Source of the DNA: Streptomyces sp. NBC_01750
GTDB lineage: Bacteria > Actinomycetota > Actinomycetes > Streptomycetales > Streptomycetaceae
DNA length: 64,000 nucleotides
NCBI RefSeq assembly: GCF_035918095.1
Contig: NZ_CP109137.1
Span: 1 to 64,000 of the forward strand
Reading direction: 5' to 3'
The notes beneath the pieces are model-generated. The model saw only the letters and a program-made list of their open reading frames with translations. It made no database searches and was not told the origin of the DNA. The position numbers were made by a program, and so were the translations under genes. This document shows positions 44,286-54,827 of this stretch, piece after piece; position 1 is the stretch's first letter, and every line of letters starts with the position of its first letter.

Positions 44286-45344
44286 ATGAGGCTGTGCACC
44301 ATGCACCCACCGGTGCCCCGCACCTGGACCGTGGAACTACGCCCCCAACACGGCGGACCGGCCCTCTACTGCCCACGCTGCTCACCGCACGGCCAGGCCC
44401 TGCAGGCAACCTCCGCCCGGCCCGCAGCCCTGGCACACCTGGCCCGGCACGCCCGCAGCGACGCCCTCCCCGCCCACCTCCGCACCTGCCAGTGCCACGA
44501 ACGCGGCTGCCGCTGGCACCCCCGCCACCGCGGCTGCGCCGGACCCGTCCTGCTCGTCCTCACCCGCGAACACGGCGGCCGCACCTGGCGCCTCGCCGAC
44601 ACATGCGCCTCCTGCGCCACAGCCACCCCCCACGCAGCCGCCGTCCCCGACACCGCACTGACGGATCCGCCAGCACGGCATCTGCCTGGGATCAGTGCGG
44701 GCTTGGGCCAACGGAAGCAGGCGAGGAGGCCGCGCGGACCGTCCGAGCAGGTCCGCGTCCAGGACATGCTCAGCTACCTCGCCGCCGCACTCCCCGAAGG
44801 GACCAGCCCCGAAGCCCGGCTGCTCGCACTCCAGTGCGCCTTGCGGGCCGACACTCATGGGCAGGTATGCCTCCCCGTCGGCCTCCTGCGCAGCATGCGC
44901 CTGGCACACGACCCCACGCCCTGGCGCGAATTGGAACACCACCGCTGGCTCCACCCTGTCCAGCAGAAGACCACCAGCTGCCCGCACGACGAAACCCCCA
45001 CCGCCCAGCTCCTCGACCCCCTGACCCAAGCACCCGGCCGCCCCGACCGGCATCGGGCCGCCGACTGGGCACTACTCGCCACCTCCGCGGCGCCGCTCAA
45101 GGCGCTGCCGGCCAGTACACGGCTGACCGCACTGGCCCTCGAAGCACACCACTCCCCCGCCCACGCACACACCGGCGTCGAAGCCGACCGTCTCAGCCGC
45201 GCATGCGGCACCACACCCGCAGAACTCGGCTCACTGCTGGACCAACTCGTCACGGCCGGGACGATCACGGCATGGGGCTGCGACCCGCACACCCAAGAGC
45301 TCCACTGGGCCCCCTCGCGCCCCGCGGCGCGCCCTGCCCTGTGA
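44286..45344 (+). CDS. Hypothetical protein with Cys/His motifs
   Basis: This 352-residue protein starts at ATG 44286 after AGGAGG. The first 130 residues hold Cys/His groups (LCTMHPP, YCPRCSPHG, CQCHERGCRWHP, CASC) that suggest a zinc-binding head. The C-terminal half (VQDMLSYLAAALPEG, then a helical GVEADRLSRACGTTPAELGSLLDQLV) resembles a winged-helix-like fold. It is divergent from the XRE regulator and shares its operator. No named family is recognised. Confidence 0.6.
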   Translation: MRLCTMHPPVPRTWTVELRPQHGGPALYCPRCSPHGQALQATSARPAALAHLARHARSDALPAHLRTCQCHERGCRWHPRHRGCAGPVLLVLTREHGGRTWRLADTCASCATATPHAAAVPDTALTDPPARHLPGISAGLGQRKQARRPRGPSEQVRVQDMLSYLAAALPEGTSPEARLLALQCALRADTHGQVCLPVGLLRSMRLAHDPTPWRELEHHRWLHPVQQKTTSCPHDETPTAQLLDPLTQAPGRPDRHRAADWALLATSAAPLKALPASTRLTALALEAHHSPAHAHTGVEADRLSRACGTTPAELGSLLDQLVTAGTITAWGCDPHTQELHWAPSRPAARPAL

Positions 45345-45451
45345 GGCTGGCTCACCGCGATGCTGTCGTGGCCAGTCCCGGATGCCCGGGATACGGCTCC
45401 CTTGTTGCCGGGATCACCGCCCGCCGAAAGTGCCCGTACTGGAGGTGAGCC

Positions 45452-47557
45452 ATGAACGAACTCGCGGGAAACCAAGAGGGACATACGATCCCGTACACGA
45501 CGTCCCTGGCGACGCAGAAACGAACCGCCTGGAGCCTGTGGATCGCCATCGTGGTCGTGGCGGCGGTGACAGTGGTCTTCGCGGTCCTGTCCCGGGCGGA
45601 ACCTCGTCCGGAATGGAATCTGTGGCGGCTGATGGTCGTCGAGACCGTGACCGGCGTGATGTTCGCGCTGCCGGGGCTGGTGGTGGCGACACGTCGACCG
45701 CGTAATCCGGCGGGCTGGCTGCTACTGGTCGCAGGGCTCGGGTCGGCTGTCGATCAGCTTGCGCACGCTTATGGGCTCTACGCGATTCCCCGAGGACTCC
45801 TGGGCGGAGTCCTCGCAGCGTGGGTGTCGAACTGGTCCTTCGTTCTTTTCATCTTCCCGGTCTTCTTCCTGTTTCTGCTGTTCCCGAACGGCCAATTGCC
45901 ATCTGTACGCTGGCGTATTCCGGCCTGGTACGTCGGCGGGTGTGGCGTGCTGGTGCTCCTGATCGGAGTGTTCTTGCCAGGGCCGCTGGGCGGCGGAGAA
46001 TACTTCCCCTCGACACCCAACCCGGTCGGCCTTTCGGCGCTGTCGGTCGCGCTGGAGAACGCGGGCATCGTGGCGATCTTGCTCAATTTGATCCCCTTCC
46101 TGCTGTCGGCGCTCTCGCTTGCTGTTCCGCTTCCGCGGGTCTGCCGGCGTGGTGCGGCAACAGATGAAGTGGGTGGCCTGGGCCGTGATGATGACCGTCC
46201 TTCTGGTGACCGTGCAGATCACCTTGGTGGACGGCCCTGCCGGGTCAATCGCGATGGACTTGGTCTCCGTGGTGCTAAGTGCAGCCATCGCTGTCGCGAT
46301 CGTGCGCCACAACCTGTTCGACATCGACCGGATCCTGAGCCGGTCGCTGCTCTACGCGGGGCTGACGGGCATCGTGGTCGGGCTCTACATCGGGTCCGTG
46401 AGCCTGTTCGGGCTTGTGCTGCAGCACTCAGCCTCCAGGGTTGCCGCGCTGCTGGCGACCGGCGTGGTCGCCGTTGCGCTGCAGCCGCTGCGTGACGTGC
46501 TGCAGCGTCTGGTCAGCCGGCTCGTGTACGGGCTGCGGGACGACCCGTATGCGGCACTGGCCGAGCTCGGCCGCCGGTTGGAAGCACCACCGATCCGAAA
46601 AAGGTGCTGCCGGAGGCGGCAGCCGCGGTGGCGCAGGCGCTGCGGCTGCCGTACGTGGCCATCGAACTCGACGACGCCACCGCGCCTGACGCAGGCACAG
46701 CGCGCGTCGCCACCCACGGCACCGAATCCCCGGTCGCGCTGCGGCTGACGCTGGTGCACCAGGGCGAGGAGATCGGCGCTCTGGTGGTGGCGGCACGGGC
46801 GCCCGACGAGACTTTGTCTGCTGCGGATCTGCGGCTGTTACGGGATGTTGCCCGGCACATTGCGCAGGCAGCGGCAGGGGTTCGGCTGTCCCTGGCACTG
46901 CTGCGCTCCCAAGAGCACGCCGTCGCTGTGCGGGCGGAAGAGCGCCGACGCCTGGCCCGCGACCTCCACGATGGCGTCGGGCCGGTCCTCACCGGCGCCA
47001 CCTGGACCCTTCAAGCGGCCACCACCACACTGCGTACTAACCCCGACGCCACGCATGACCTGCTGAACACCGCACTGGTCCACATCGGGCAAGGCGCCGA
47101 GGACCTGCGCCGAATCTCCATGGGTCTACGGTCGCCGGTAGATCAGCTGGGCCTGCGCGAGGCCGTCCTGGCCTACACCGACCGCGTATCCCTGGCCGTG
47201 CACACCGAACTGCCCGAGCAGATTCCCCGCCTGGCCGCGGCTGTCGAGGAAGCCGCGTACTGGATCCTGGTCGAGGCTGTGGCGAACGTGCTGCGTCACG
47301 CCGAAGCCACCAACTGCTGGGTACGCCTCGAGATGGGAGACGTGCTCGAGGTGAGCGTGGCGGACGACGGGCGCGGTCTTCCTCCACGGATGCGGCCCGG
47401 TGTCGGGGTAAGCAGCATGCGCGAGCGCGCCGCCGAGATCGGCGGCAGCTGCGAGATCCGGCCCCGAAGCACTGGCGGAACCGAGCTCATCGCGCGCCTG
47501 CCGGTCAGCTTGCCCGGCGTCCAGGATGCCGATCTCGCAGATCAGGGGGCCGTGTGA
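45452..47557 (+). pseudogene. NarL-type sensor histidine kinase, two frameshifts
   Basis: Starting at ATG 45452 (GGAGGTGAGCC upstream), the first frame has about six membrane helices. It shifts near 46120 to FRFRGSAGVVRQQMKWVAWAVM and again near 46590 to DPKKVLPEAAAAV. The last frame carries the HisKA_3 dimerisation box with the phosphorylated His (RRRLARDLHDGVGPVL) and the ATPase boxes (EAVANVLRHAEA, VADDGRGLPPRM, GVGVSSMRERA). Its stop overlaps the response regulator start. As sequenced, no single protein has both membrane and kinase parts. Confidence 0.8.
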
Positions 47558-48216
47558 TGGAACAGGGTATTCGCGTCGTGATCGCCGACGACCACCCCTT
47601 CACCCGCTACGGACTGCGTGTCCTGCTCGAGTCCGATCCCGGCATCACCGTGGTCGCCGAAGCAGCCGACGGCCGCGAAGCAGTTGCCCGGGTCCTCGAG
47701 TTCCATCCCGACGTCGTCGTCATGGACGTCCGGATGCCGGGCAGCGACGGCCTGTGGGCCACCCGGGAAATCCAGCGCGCCCGGCCCGGTACCAAAGTCC
47801 TCGTCCACTCCCAGCACGAAGATGACCCCAACGTCATGGCCGCCATGCGCGCCGGCGCCTGCGGCTTCCTCCTCAAAGCCGGCGAGGTCACCCAGATCAC
47901 CCGCGCCGTACGCGACGTTGCAGCCGGCGCCTTCATCTTCCACCTCTCCGACACCGCCCGCATGCGCCCCTGGTTCGACCAACTCGGCACCGTCCGCCGC
48001 GACAACGCCTTCCCCCAACTCACCGCCCGGGAAAGGGAAATCCTCAACGTCCTCGCCATCCCCAAGCAGGCCACCCGCACCGCAGCAGGCCGCCTCGGCA
48101 TCAGCCACAAACGGGTCGAGAACGCCCTGACCGACATCAAAACCAAACTCGGCGCCACCGACCGTGCCCACCTCATCGCCCTCGCCCGCGCAGCAGGCCT
48201 CGGAACACAGCCCTGA
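47557..48216 (+). CDS. LuxR-type response regulator
   Basis: The 219-residue protein has a normal receiver domain (IADDHPFTRYG, phosphorylated Asp in VVVMDVRMPGSDG, Lys in FLLKAGE). The C-terminal helix-turn-helix is unusual: after LTAREREILN the normal G-x-SNxEIA segment is replaced by VLAIPKQATRTAAGRLGIS, though the recognition end (KRVENALTDIKTKLGA) is recognisable. The ATG overlaps the kinase stop (TGATG). It is the partner of the adjacent kinase. Confidence 0.88.
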   Translation: MEQGIRVVIADDHPFTRYGLRVLLESDPGITVVAEAADGREAVARVLEFHPDVVVMDVRMPGSDGLWATREIQRARPGTKVLVHSQHEDDPNVMAAMRAGACGFLLKAGEVTQITRAVRDVAAGAFIFHLSDTARMRPWFDQLGTVRRDNAFPQLTAREREILNVLAIPKQATRTAAGRLGISHKRVENALTDIKTKLGATDRAHLIALARAAGLGTQP

Positions 48217-48330
48217 GCCGCCACCCCGCCGCGTCGGTAAGCCGCTCCCGTGACAGCGGGAATCCTCCAGCCGCACGGTTGAGTCAACGGCTCCCGCACA
48301 TGCGGGTCCCGCGGCGGAAAGGGGAGGGAC

Positions 48331-48486
48331 ATGCACCAGGAGCAGCCGCAGCCCAGCGATGGGACCCGCACAGTACGCAGGCGGCGTTGGGGCAGGACCA
48401 CGCGGCTATGGACGCCCGTGATCGGCAACGTCATCACCACAGCGCTCGCGATCTACCAAGCCTGGCACGGCCAACCATCCGGCTAG
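48331..48486 (+). CDS. 51-residue predicted membrane peptide
   Basis: The ATG follows AAAGGGGAGGGAC. The product has a basic N-terminal half (TVRRRRWGRTTRLW) and one hydrophobic helix (VIGNVITTALAIYQAW), a single-pass or membrane-associated peptide. It is preceded by a GC-rich hairpin. Shorter than usual calling limits. Function is unknown; it follows a two-component system. Confidence 0.55.
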   Translation: MHQEQPQPSDGTRTVRRRRWGRTTRLWTPVIGNVITTALAIYQAWHGQPSG

Positions 48487-48930
48487 CCCACACCTCGAGA
48501 CTCAAGGCAAGGCCTCACTGGGACCTGATCGACAAGCCCCAGCGGGGCCTTCGCGCTTGCACGAACTCGGCGGTGAGCCGACGATCGGGACGTCCAGGAG
48601 ACCCATTGCGGTATCGGCCATCCACACCAGATGAGTGGTCCGGGGAAGCGTCCTCAGAAGCGGGTCCGGGCGCAGTGGTTGGCTGGGGCAGGCTCTCCGC
48701 CGCGCAGCAGTGGTTATAGAGCCCACGGGCGTGACCGGCCGAAGCCGCGGCTGACGCCGGTCCGGAATCGGATGGTCCTCGCGGCCGCACGTGGGCATTT
48801 CGAGCGCTGGCCGGGCGTGGGTGGCGAGTCAGCGTTCAACGGGCGCGTCGGTGTTGCCCGAACTGCACGCCTCCATGGACGCGCACCGCGCGCGTTGCTC
48901 GTGGAAAGGCACTCATGACAACATTTCGCC
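48487..48930. other. Gene-less stretch before the toxin operon
   Basis: A small GCCCCAGCGGGGC hairpin lies near 48536-48548. No protein-like frame stands out. The promoter of the toxin operon probably lies in its last part. Confidence 0.35.
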
Positions 48931-49467
48931 GTGAGGGATAACGGGGACGACACAACGAGGCCAAAGCGCGCCTTGAGACTGAGCCAACTGGCCGGTGGGC
49001 CAGCGCCAGGGAAAGCATTGGCACTGCAAGAGGTAGGTCAACTGGAGGCGTGCTCCGCTGCTGCGGACTTGACTCCGACGGCTTCGAGCACCACGTCTGA
49101 TGGTCAACTGGACGCAGTTCGTCGACGGTTCGCGGTGGTGCTGGGTGAATTCCGGCGTACGGCAGTCCTCGTGCCCCACGACCCGTACGGAAGCCTGTGG
49201 ACCGCGGACCAGGGCGGGGTTCGCTGGATCTGCGCGTTCTCGGACGAAGAAGCGCTGGCACGGTTTGCAGGTGCGCAGGGGGACGCCGAGCGGGAGTGGA
49301 CGTACCAGACGATCCTGGGCGCGCGGCTGCTGGATGTGATGGTGCCGATGGTGCCGGGTCCGGCAGGGGTGGCGCTCGACGCGGGCAGTGACGAAGGCAT
49401 GTTGTTCCCGCCGGTCCAGGGCATCGTGCCCGAGGCCGCGGCGGTAGACCTCGGGGGGATGGAATGA
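48931..49467 (+). CDS. SseB-like protein of the toxin operon
   Basis: 178 residues, starting at GTG 48931. The middle (RRFAVVLGEFRRTAVLVP, then GGVRWICAFSDEEALARF) matches SseB-type N-terminal domains found with secreted actinobacterial toxins. The first 50 residues are low-complexity. The stop overlaps the next ATG (ATGA). A chaperone or accessory role is inferred from the operon. Confidence 0.6.
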   Translation: MRDNGDDTTRPKRALRLSQLAGGPAPGKALALQEVGQLEACSAAADLTPTASSTTSDGQLDAVRRRFAVVLGEFRRTAVLVPHDPYGSLWTADQGGVRWICAFSDEEALARFAGAQGDAEREWTYQTILGARLLDVMVPMVPGPAGVALDAGSDEGMLFPPVQGIVPEAAAVDLGGME

Positions 49468-50111
49468 GCGGAAGCGATCCCGATCTCGCGGCGCCGGCAG
49501 CGGCGCTCGCCGAGATCGCGAACGGCATCAACTTGGCGCATGCCGAATTGAAGGACCTCGGGATGATCGGTGAGGCGTCGACCGGTCGGGGGTTCTCAGA
49601 TGTTGCGTTGTCGGGACTGGAGTTGGGGCACAGCGGGCTGACCGCGGAGTTCCAGACCTTCTGTGATCGCTGGGAGTGGGGTGTACGGACGCTGACCCTG
49701 CGCGGGAATGCCTTTGCGCATGGGGTGGGTCTGTCGGCCGGCTCGTTCGCCGAGCAGGAGCGGTACATCAAGGACTCGATCAAGGTCGGCGTGAACTCGG
49801 TGAACGGGAACCCGCACTTGAGCGAGGACGAGGTCAAGGGCATGAGCTGGGACAAGATCAGAACCCAGTCGGCGTTCGACGGTGCGGACTGGAGCCCCGA
49901 GTCCATCTCCGAGGCCCAGAAAAAGGTCAACCAGACCTGGAAGAACACCGGGTACGACGTGATGGACGCGGAGATGGACTCGATGGAGCGCTCGGGTCTG
50001 ATCGATCCGAAGGTCCGTGATGCCATGGACGAGAAGATGCGCGAGACGTTCGATCCGTCGAAGGAAACGATCGCGCAGGCTGAAGAGCCGCGGTGGGGGG
50101 AGCACCGCTGA
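49464..50111 (+). CDS. ESX-like helical partner of the RHS toxin
   Basis: 215 residues, mostly helical (LAEIANGINLAHAELKDLG, FCDRWEWGVRTLTLRG), in the style of type VII secretion-associated proteins. Overlaps the SseB-like stop and its own stop overlaps the RHS start (TGATG), so the order is tightly coupled. Probably a secretion partner or chaperone. Confidence 0.6.
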   Translation: MSGSDPDLAAPAAALAEIANGINLAHAELKDLGMIGEASTGRGFSDVALSGLELGHSGLTAEFQTFCDRWEWGVRTLTLRGNAFAHGVGLSAGSFAEQERYIKDSIKVGVNSVNGNPHLSEDEVKGMSWDKIRTQSAFDGADWSPESISEAQKKVNQTWKNTGYDVMDAEMDSMERSGLIDPKVRDAMDEKMRETFDPSKETIAQAEEPRWGEHR

Positions 50112-53100
50112 TGCCGGACTGGGGGAAGCTGGCCGACAAGGGCATCGACGCCGTAGGCGACGGGATCGACAAGGCCAAGGAGAAGGTCGGCGAAGGTGTC
50201 GACTGGGCGACGGACAAGGTCGGCGACGGTCTTGACCACATGGGCCAGCACAAGATGGCGGACGTGGTCGAGGACTGGGGTGATCGCACCGCCTCGTCCC
50301 TGGGCGCGGAAGTCGGTGAGCAGCAGCTCGGCGAGAGCGAGCAGGCGAACGAGCTGATCCACGGCAATCCCGGGAAGATCGCCGAGTCGGTGAAGAACCT
50401 GCGGGACTTCCAGAAGGCGTTCGACCTGGTCGGCGGCGGGATGAAGAAGCTCGACTCCAGTCACTGGAAGGGCGAGGCGGCCGACACCTTCCGGGACGAG
50501 TTCCAGACTCTGCCCACCGACTGGCTGTACGCGGCGGACGCGTTCGAGGACGCGGCCAAGGCACTGGAGACGTACTCCAAGTCGATCACCAGCGCGCAGG
50601 ACAAGGCCAGGGAAGCGATCGCCCTGTACAGGGAAGGCGACGAGTCTTCCAAGACGGCAACCGACGAGTACAACAAGAAGGTCGACGCCTACAACGCCGC
50701 CCGCAACGGCGACCACCCGTTGCCCGACCCCGGTGAATTGTCCGACCCGGGCCAGGCCAAGCGGGAACGGGCGCAGGAGGTCCTCAAGGAAGCCCGCCGC
50801 CACCGCAACGAGGCGGCCGAGACGGCGAAGACGGCTGTCACGGCAGCGATGGCGCACGCACCGAAGGAACCCACCGGCCGCGAAAGGCTCAATCTCGAGG
50901 TCATGGACTACAGCCTGGGCCAGAGCTTCGAGCTGGCCCACGTCGGCGGCGGCATCGTCAAGGGCACCGCGGGCCTGCTCAACTTCGTCCGGTCGGTGGA
51001 CCCGATGGACCCGTACAACCTGACGCACCCGGCCGAGTACTACAAGGGCGTCAACATGACGCTCGCCGGCCTCGCCTCGACCGCCGCCAACCCGGACCGG
51101 GCACTGAAGAACGCCTGGGACGCGGCGAAGGGCGACCCGAGCGAGTTCATCGGACGGCTGATTCCGGAGATTGTTGGTTCCAAAGGCACAGGCCTCGCTC
51201 GAGGGGGGTTTCGGCTCGGAGTGAAGAATGGTGCGGAGGCGGCCGCGGAAAGCGGGGCACGTCGTGCCGTGCGGGACACTCCCGAGAGCCACGCGGAGAA
51301 CCCCCGCAACAAGGTCGAGCGCGACCCCACCGACCCAGTCGATCTGACCACCGGCGCGATGTACCTGCCGCAGACCGACATCACGCTGCCCGGCGTCCTG
51401 CCCCTGGTCTTCACACGGCGGGTGGAGTCCGGCTACGGCCTCGGCCGCTGGTTCGGCCCGTCCTGGTCCTCCACCGTCGACGAACGACTCGAGATCGACG
51501 CCGAGGGCGTCGTCTTCGTCAGCGCCGACGGCCTCCTGCTCGCCTACCCGCATCCCGCCCCCGGCACCCCCACCCTGCCAAGTCACGGTCCACGCTGGCC
51601 ACTCGACCGCGCCGACGGCGGCTACACAATCACCGACCCGGCCACCGGCCGCGTCCGGCACTTCGCCGATCGCGCCGAGCATCTGGCGGTCCTGGAGCAG
51701 GTCGACGACCGCAATGGCCAGTGGCTCACCTTCGAGTACGACGCCGAGGGCGCCCCGCTCGCGATCGTCTCCTCCGGCGGCCACCACCTGAAGATCACCA
51801 CTCGGGACGAGCGGGTGATCGCCCTGCACCTGGCCGGCGCGGCGGTGGACGGCAGTGATCAGGAGATCAAACGCTACGTCTACTCAGACGACGGCCACCT
51901 GACCGAGGTCATCAACTCCTCGGGGCTGCCACTGCAGTTCACCTATGACGAACGCGGTCGTATCACCTCCTGGACCGACACCAACGACCGCTCCTACACC
52001 TACGAGTACGACGAGCAGGACCGCTGCGTCGCGGAGGGCGGCGCCGAGGGCCACATGAGCCTGCGCCTGTCCTACGACGAAACGGATCCCGGAACCGGCC
52101 ACCGCATCACCACGACCACGACCGGTGAGGGCCACACCCGCCGCTACCTCATCAACAGCGCATTCCAAGTAGTCGCCGAGATCGACCCGCTCGGCAACGT
52201 CACCCGCTTCGAACGGGACCGCCACAACCGCCTGCTGTCCCGCACTGATCCGCTCGGCCACACGGCCCGCTACGAGTACGACGACAGGGGCAACCTGACC
52301 CGAGCCGTCCGCGTCGACGGCCGTGAAATCCGTGCACACTACAATGAGCTGGATCTGCCGGTTAAAGTCATCGGCACCGATGGCTCCGTCCACCGCTATT
52401 ACTACGACGAGCTCGGCAACCGCACCGGCTTCACCAACCCCGCAGCCCAGAGCACCACCTTCACTTACGACGACGCGGGCCGCCTCACCTCGGTCGTCGA
52501 TCCCCTCGGTCACACGACCACCGTCCGCTGCGACCCGGCGGGACTGCCCCTGCAAATGACCGACCCGTCCGGCGCGGTGACCCGCTACGAGCGCGATGCC
52601 TTCGGCCGGCCGGTGACCATCACCGACCCGGCCGGAGCGACCACGCGCCTGCAGTGGACGGTCGAGGGGTTGCTCGCCCGCCGCATCGCCCCCGACGGCA
52701 CGACCGAGTCGTGGACGTACGACGGAGAGGGCAACCGCACCGGCCACACCGACCCGCTGGGCGGCACGACCCGCTACGAGTACACGCACTTCGACCTGAT
52801 GTCCGCTCGCACCGACCCGGACGGTGCCCGCCACGAGTTCCTGCACGACGAGGAACTGCGCCTCACCCAGGTCACCAACCCGCAGGGCCTGAACTGGAGT
52901 TACGAGTACGACCGCGCCGGCCGTCTTATCGCCGAGACGGACTTCGACGATGGCACCCTCACCTACACCCACGACCCGGCGGGCCGCCTGGCCTCCCGCA
53001 CGAACGCCCTCGGTCAGACGACCACGTACGAGCGCGACGCACTCGGGCAGATCGTCCGCAAGGACGCCGACGGACAGGTCACGACGTACGCCTACGACGT

Positions 53101-54817
53101 GACCGACCGTCTCGCCCAGGCCGTCGGCCCCGGTGGCAGCACGCTCACGCTGCTGCGCGACCAGCACGGCAACCTTCGCACGGAGACCGTCGACGGCCGT
53201 TCCATAACGTGCGTCCACGACTCCCTGGGCCGGCGCACCAGCCGCACCACACCCGGCGGTGCCACCACGACCTGGTCCTATGACCCGGTGGGCAACGTGG
53301 CGGAGATGACCGCCTCGGGCCGCCCCATCACCTTCACGTACGACGGGAACGGACGCGAGGTCACCCGCACCGTCGCCGACACCCTCAGCCTGGACCAGGG
53401 GTACGACCCGATGGGTCGCCTCACCGCTCAGACCACCATGGCCGACGAGCGCACGATCCAGCACCGCGCCTACACCTATCGGGCGGACGGCCACCTCACC
53501 GGCGTCGAGGACCTGCTCTCCGGGCAGCGCCGGTTCGACCTCGACGCGAGGGGACGCGTGACCGCCGTACACGCTGCGAACTGGACGGAGGCCTACGCCT
53601 ACGACGCCGCCGGCAACCAGACCCAGGCGTCCTGGCCCGCCGTCCACCCGGGCCACGAGGCCACCGGCGAACGCGTCTACACCGGCACCCGACTCACCCG
53701 CGCGGGCAACGTCCGCTACGAGCACGACGCGCTCGGTCGCATCGTGCTGCGCCGCAAGACCCGTCTCTCCCGCCGCCCCGACACCTGGCGCTACGAGTGG
53801 GACGCCGAGGACCGCCTGACCGCCACAGTCACCCCGGACGGCACCCGCTGGCGCTACACCTACGACCCGCTCGGGCGCCGCACGGCGAAACTCCGCCTGT
53901 CGGCCGACGGCGACACGGTCGTCGAGAGGGTGACCTTCACCTGGGACGGCACGATGCTGTGCGAACAGACCTCCGTGTCACAGGAGTTGCCGCATCCTGT
54001 CACCCTGACCTGGGACCACCAGGGCCTGCACCCCATCGCCCAGACCGAACGCATCACCGCTGCCGACGCCCCGCAGGAGGAGATCGACTCCCGCTTCTTC
54101 TCGATCATCACCGACCTGATCGGCACCCCGACCGAACTCGTCGACGAACAGAGCACCATCGCCTGGCACACCCGCGCCACGCTCTGGGGCTCCACCACGT
54201 GGCCCGCGGACAGCCCGGCCTATACGCCCCTTCGCTTCCCGGGCCAGTACCACGACCCCGAGACAGGGCTGCACTACAACTACTTCCGCCACTACGACCC
54301 CGAGACCGCCCGCTATCTCACACCGGATCCTCTGGGTCTCACCCCGGCACCCAACCCCGGCGCGTACGTCCACAACCCGCACACGTGGAGCGACCCGCTC
54401 GGCCTCGCGCCCAAGTGCCCGGAGGAGAAGGCCAAGAACGCCACGGAAAAGATCATCGAGCGTGCCCAAGAAGGCAAGATGAGAAAGGCCAGCAACTACC
54501 ACCCGCACTTCGGCGGCGACGAACGTGTGATCGAGATTCTGCAGAATCCGGACGCGGTGTATCTCTCCCAAGGAGGCCGCGGAAACCTCATCTTCCGACA
54601 GGGCGAAGACATCGTGATCACGAAGGGGCACGGAGCCGGCGCAGGCGACGTGATCACCGGCTACGGCCCGTCCGGGATCAAAGGGGAAACCGGAGTCAAG
54701 GCAGTGGGCGGATCGGTCAACGATCCCGGGCCCCCGGTGACCCACGACGATATCGTGAACGGGAAAATTCCAGACACTAACGGTGGCACCATGCCGCCCG
54801 CCAAGCAGATCCGATGA
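50111..54817 (+). CDS. WXG/RHS polymorphic toxin
   Basis: 1568 residues. An N-terminal WXG100-like helical domain contains HWKGEAADTF (near 120). A DUF6531 pre-RHS domain starts near 410 (DLTTGAMYLPQTDITLPG). YD/RHS repeats run from about 570 to 1370. The hyperconserved RHS core end is FPGQYHDPETGLHYNYFRHY and RYLTPDPLGL. A C-terminal toxin of about 135 residues (from 1433) contains YHPHFGGDERVIEIL, DAVYLSQGGRGNLIF and DIVITKGHGAGAGDVITGYG. The toxin part resembles small RNase (BECR-like) toxins, but no family is certain. Type VII export is implied by the WXG head. Confidence 0.9.
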   Translation: MPDWGKLADKGIDAVGDGIDKAKEKVGEGVDWATDKVGDGLDHMGQHKMADVVEDWGDRTASSLGAEVGEQQLGESEQANELIHGNPGKIAESVKNLRDFQKAFDLVGGGMKKLDSSHWKGEAADTFRDEFQTLPTDWLYAADAFEDAAKALETYSKSITSAQDKAREAIALYREGDESSKTATDEYNKKVDAYNAARNGDHPLPDPGELSDPGQAKRERAQEVLKEARRHRNEAAETAKTAVTAAMAHAPKEPTGRERLNLEVMDYSLGQSFELAHVGGGIVKGTAGLLNFVRSVDPMDPYNLTHPAEYYKGVNMTLAGLASTAANPDRALKNAWDAAKGDPSEFIGRLIPEIVGSKGTGLARGGFRLGVKNGAEAAAESGARRAVRDTPESHAENPRNKVERDPTDPVDLTTGAMYLPQTDITLPGVLPLVFTRRVESGYGLGRWFGPSWSSTVDERLEIDAEGVVFVSADGLLLAYPHPAPGTPTLPSHGPRWPLDRADGGYTITDPATGRVRHFADRAEHLAVLEQVDDRNGQWLTFEYDAEGAPLAIVSSGGHHLKITTRDERVIALHLAGAAVDGSDQEIKRYVYSDDGHLTEVINSSGLPLQFTYDERGRITSWTDTNDRSYTYEYDEQDRCVAEGGAEGHMSLRLSYDETDPGTGHRITTTTTGEGHTRRYLINSAFQVVAEIDPLGNVTRFERDRHNRLLSRTDPLGHTARYEYDDRGNLTRAVRVDGREIRAHYNELDLPVKVIGTDGSVHRYYYDELGNRTGFTNPAAQSTTFTYDDAGRLTSVVDPLGHTTTVRCDPAGLPLQMTDPSGAVTRYERDAFGRPVTITDPAGATTRLQWTVEGLLARRIAPDGTTESWTYDGEGNRTGHTDPLGGTTRYEYTHFDLMSARTDPDGARHEFLHDEELRLTQVTNPQGLNWSYEYDRAGRLIAETDFDDGTLTYTHDPAGRLASRTNALGQTTTYERDALGQIVRKDADGQVTTYAYDVTDRLAQAVGPGGSTLTLLRDQHGNLRTETVDGRSITCVHDSLGRRTSRTTPGGATTTWSYDPVGNVAEMTASGRPITFTYDGNGREVTRTVADTLSLDQGYDPMGRLTAQTTMADERTIQHRAYTYRADGHLTGVEDLLSGQRRFDLDARGRVTAVHAANWTEAYAYDAAGNQTQASWPAVHPGHEATGERVYTGTRLTRAGNVRYEHDALGRIVLRRKTRLSRRPDTWRYEWDAEDRLTATVTPDGTRWRYTYDPLGRRTAKLRLSADGDTVVERVTFTWDGTMLCEQTSVSQELPHPVTLTWDHQGLHPIAQTERITAADAPQEEIDSRFFSIITDLIGTPTELVDEQSTIAWHTRATLWGSTTWPADSPAYTPLRFPGQYHDPETGLHYNYFRHYDPETARYLTPDPLGLTPAPNPGAYVHNPHTWSDPLGLAPKCPEEKAKNATEKIIERAQEGKMRKASNYHPHFGGDERVIEILQNPDAVYLSQGGRGNLIFRQGEDIVITKGHGAGAGDVITGYGPSGIKGETGVKAVGGSVNDPGPPVTHDDIVNGKIPDTNGGTMPPAKQIR

Positions 54818-54827
54818 GGTGGCAGCC

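Noticed and set aside
48490..48930. Transfer RNA or transposase in the gap before the toxin operon
   Set aside because: No tRNA T-loop words or transposase motifs could be found.
51884..53725. Long minus-strand frame inside the RHS toxin gene
   Set aside because: Antisense artefact of the repetitive YD-coding sequence.
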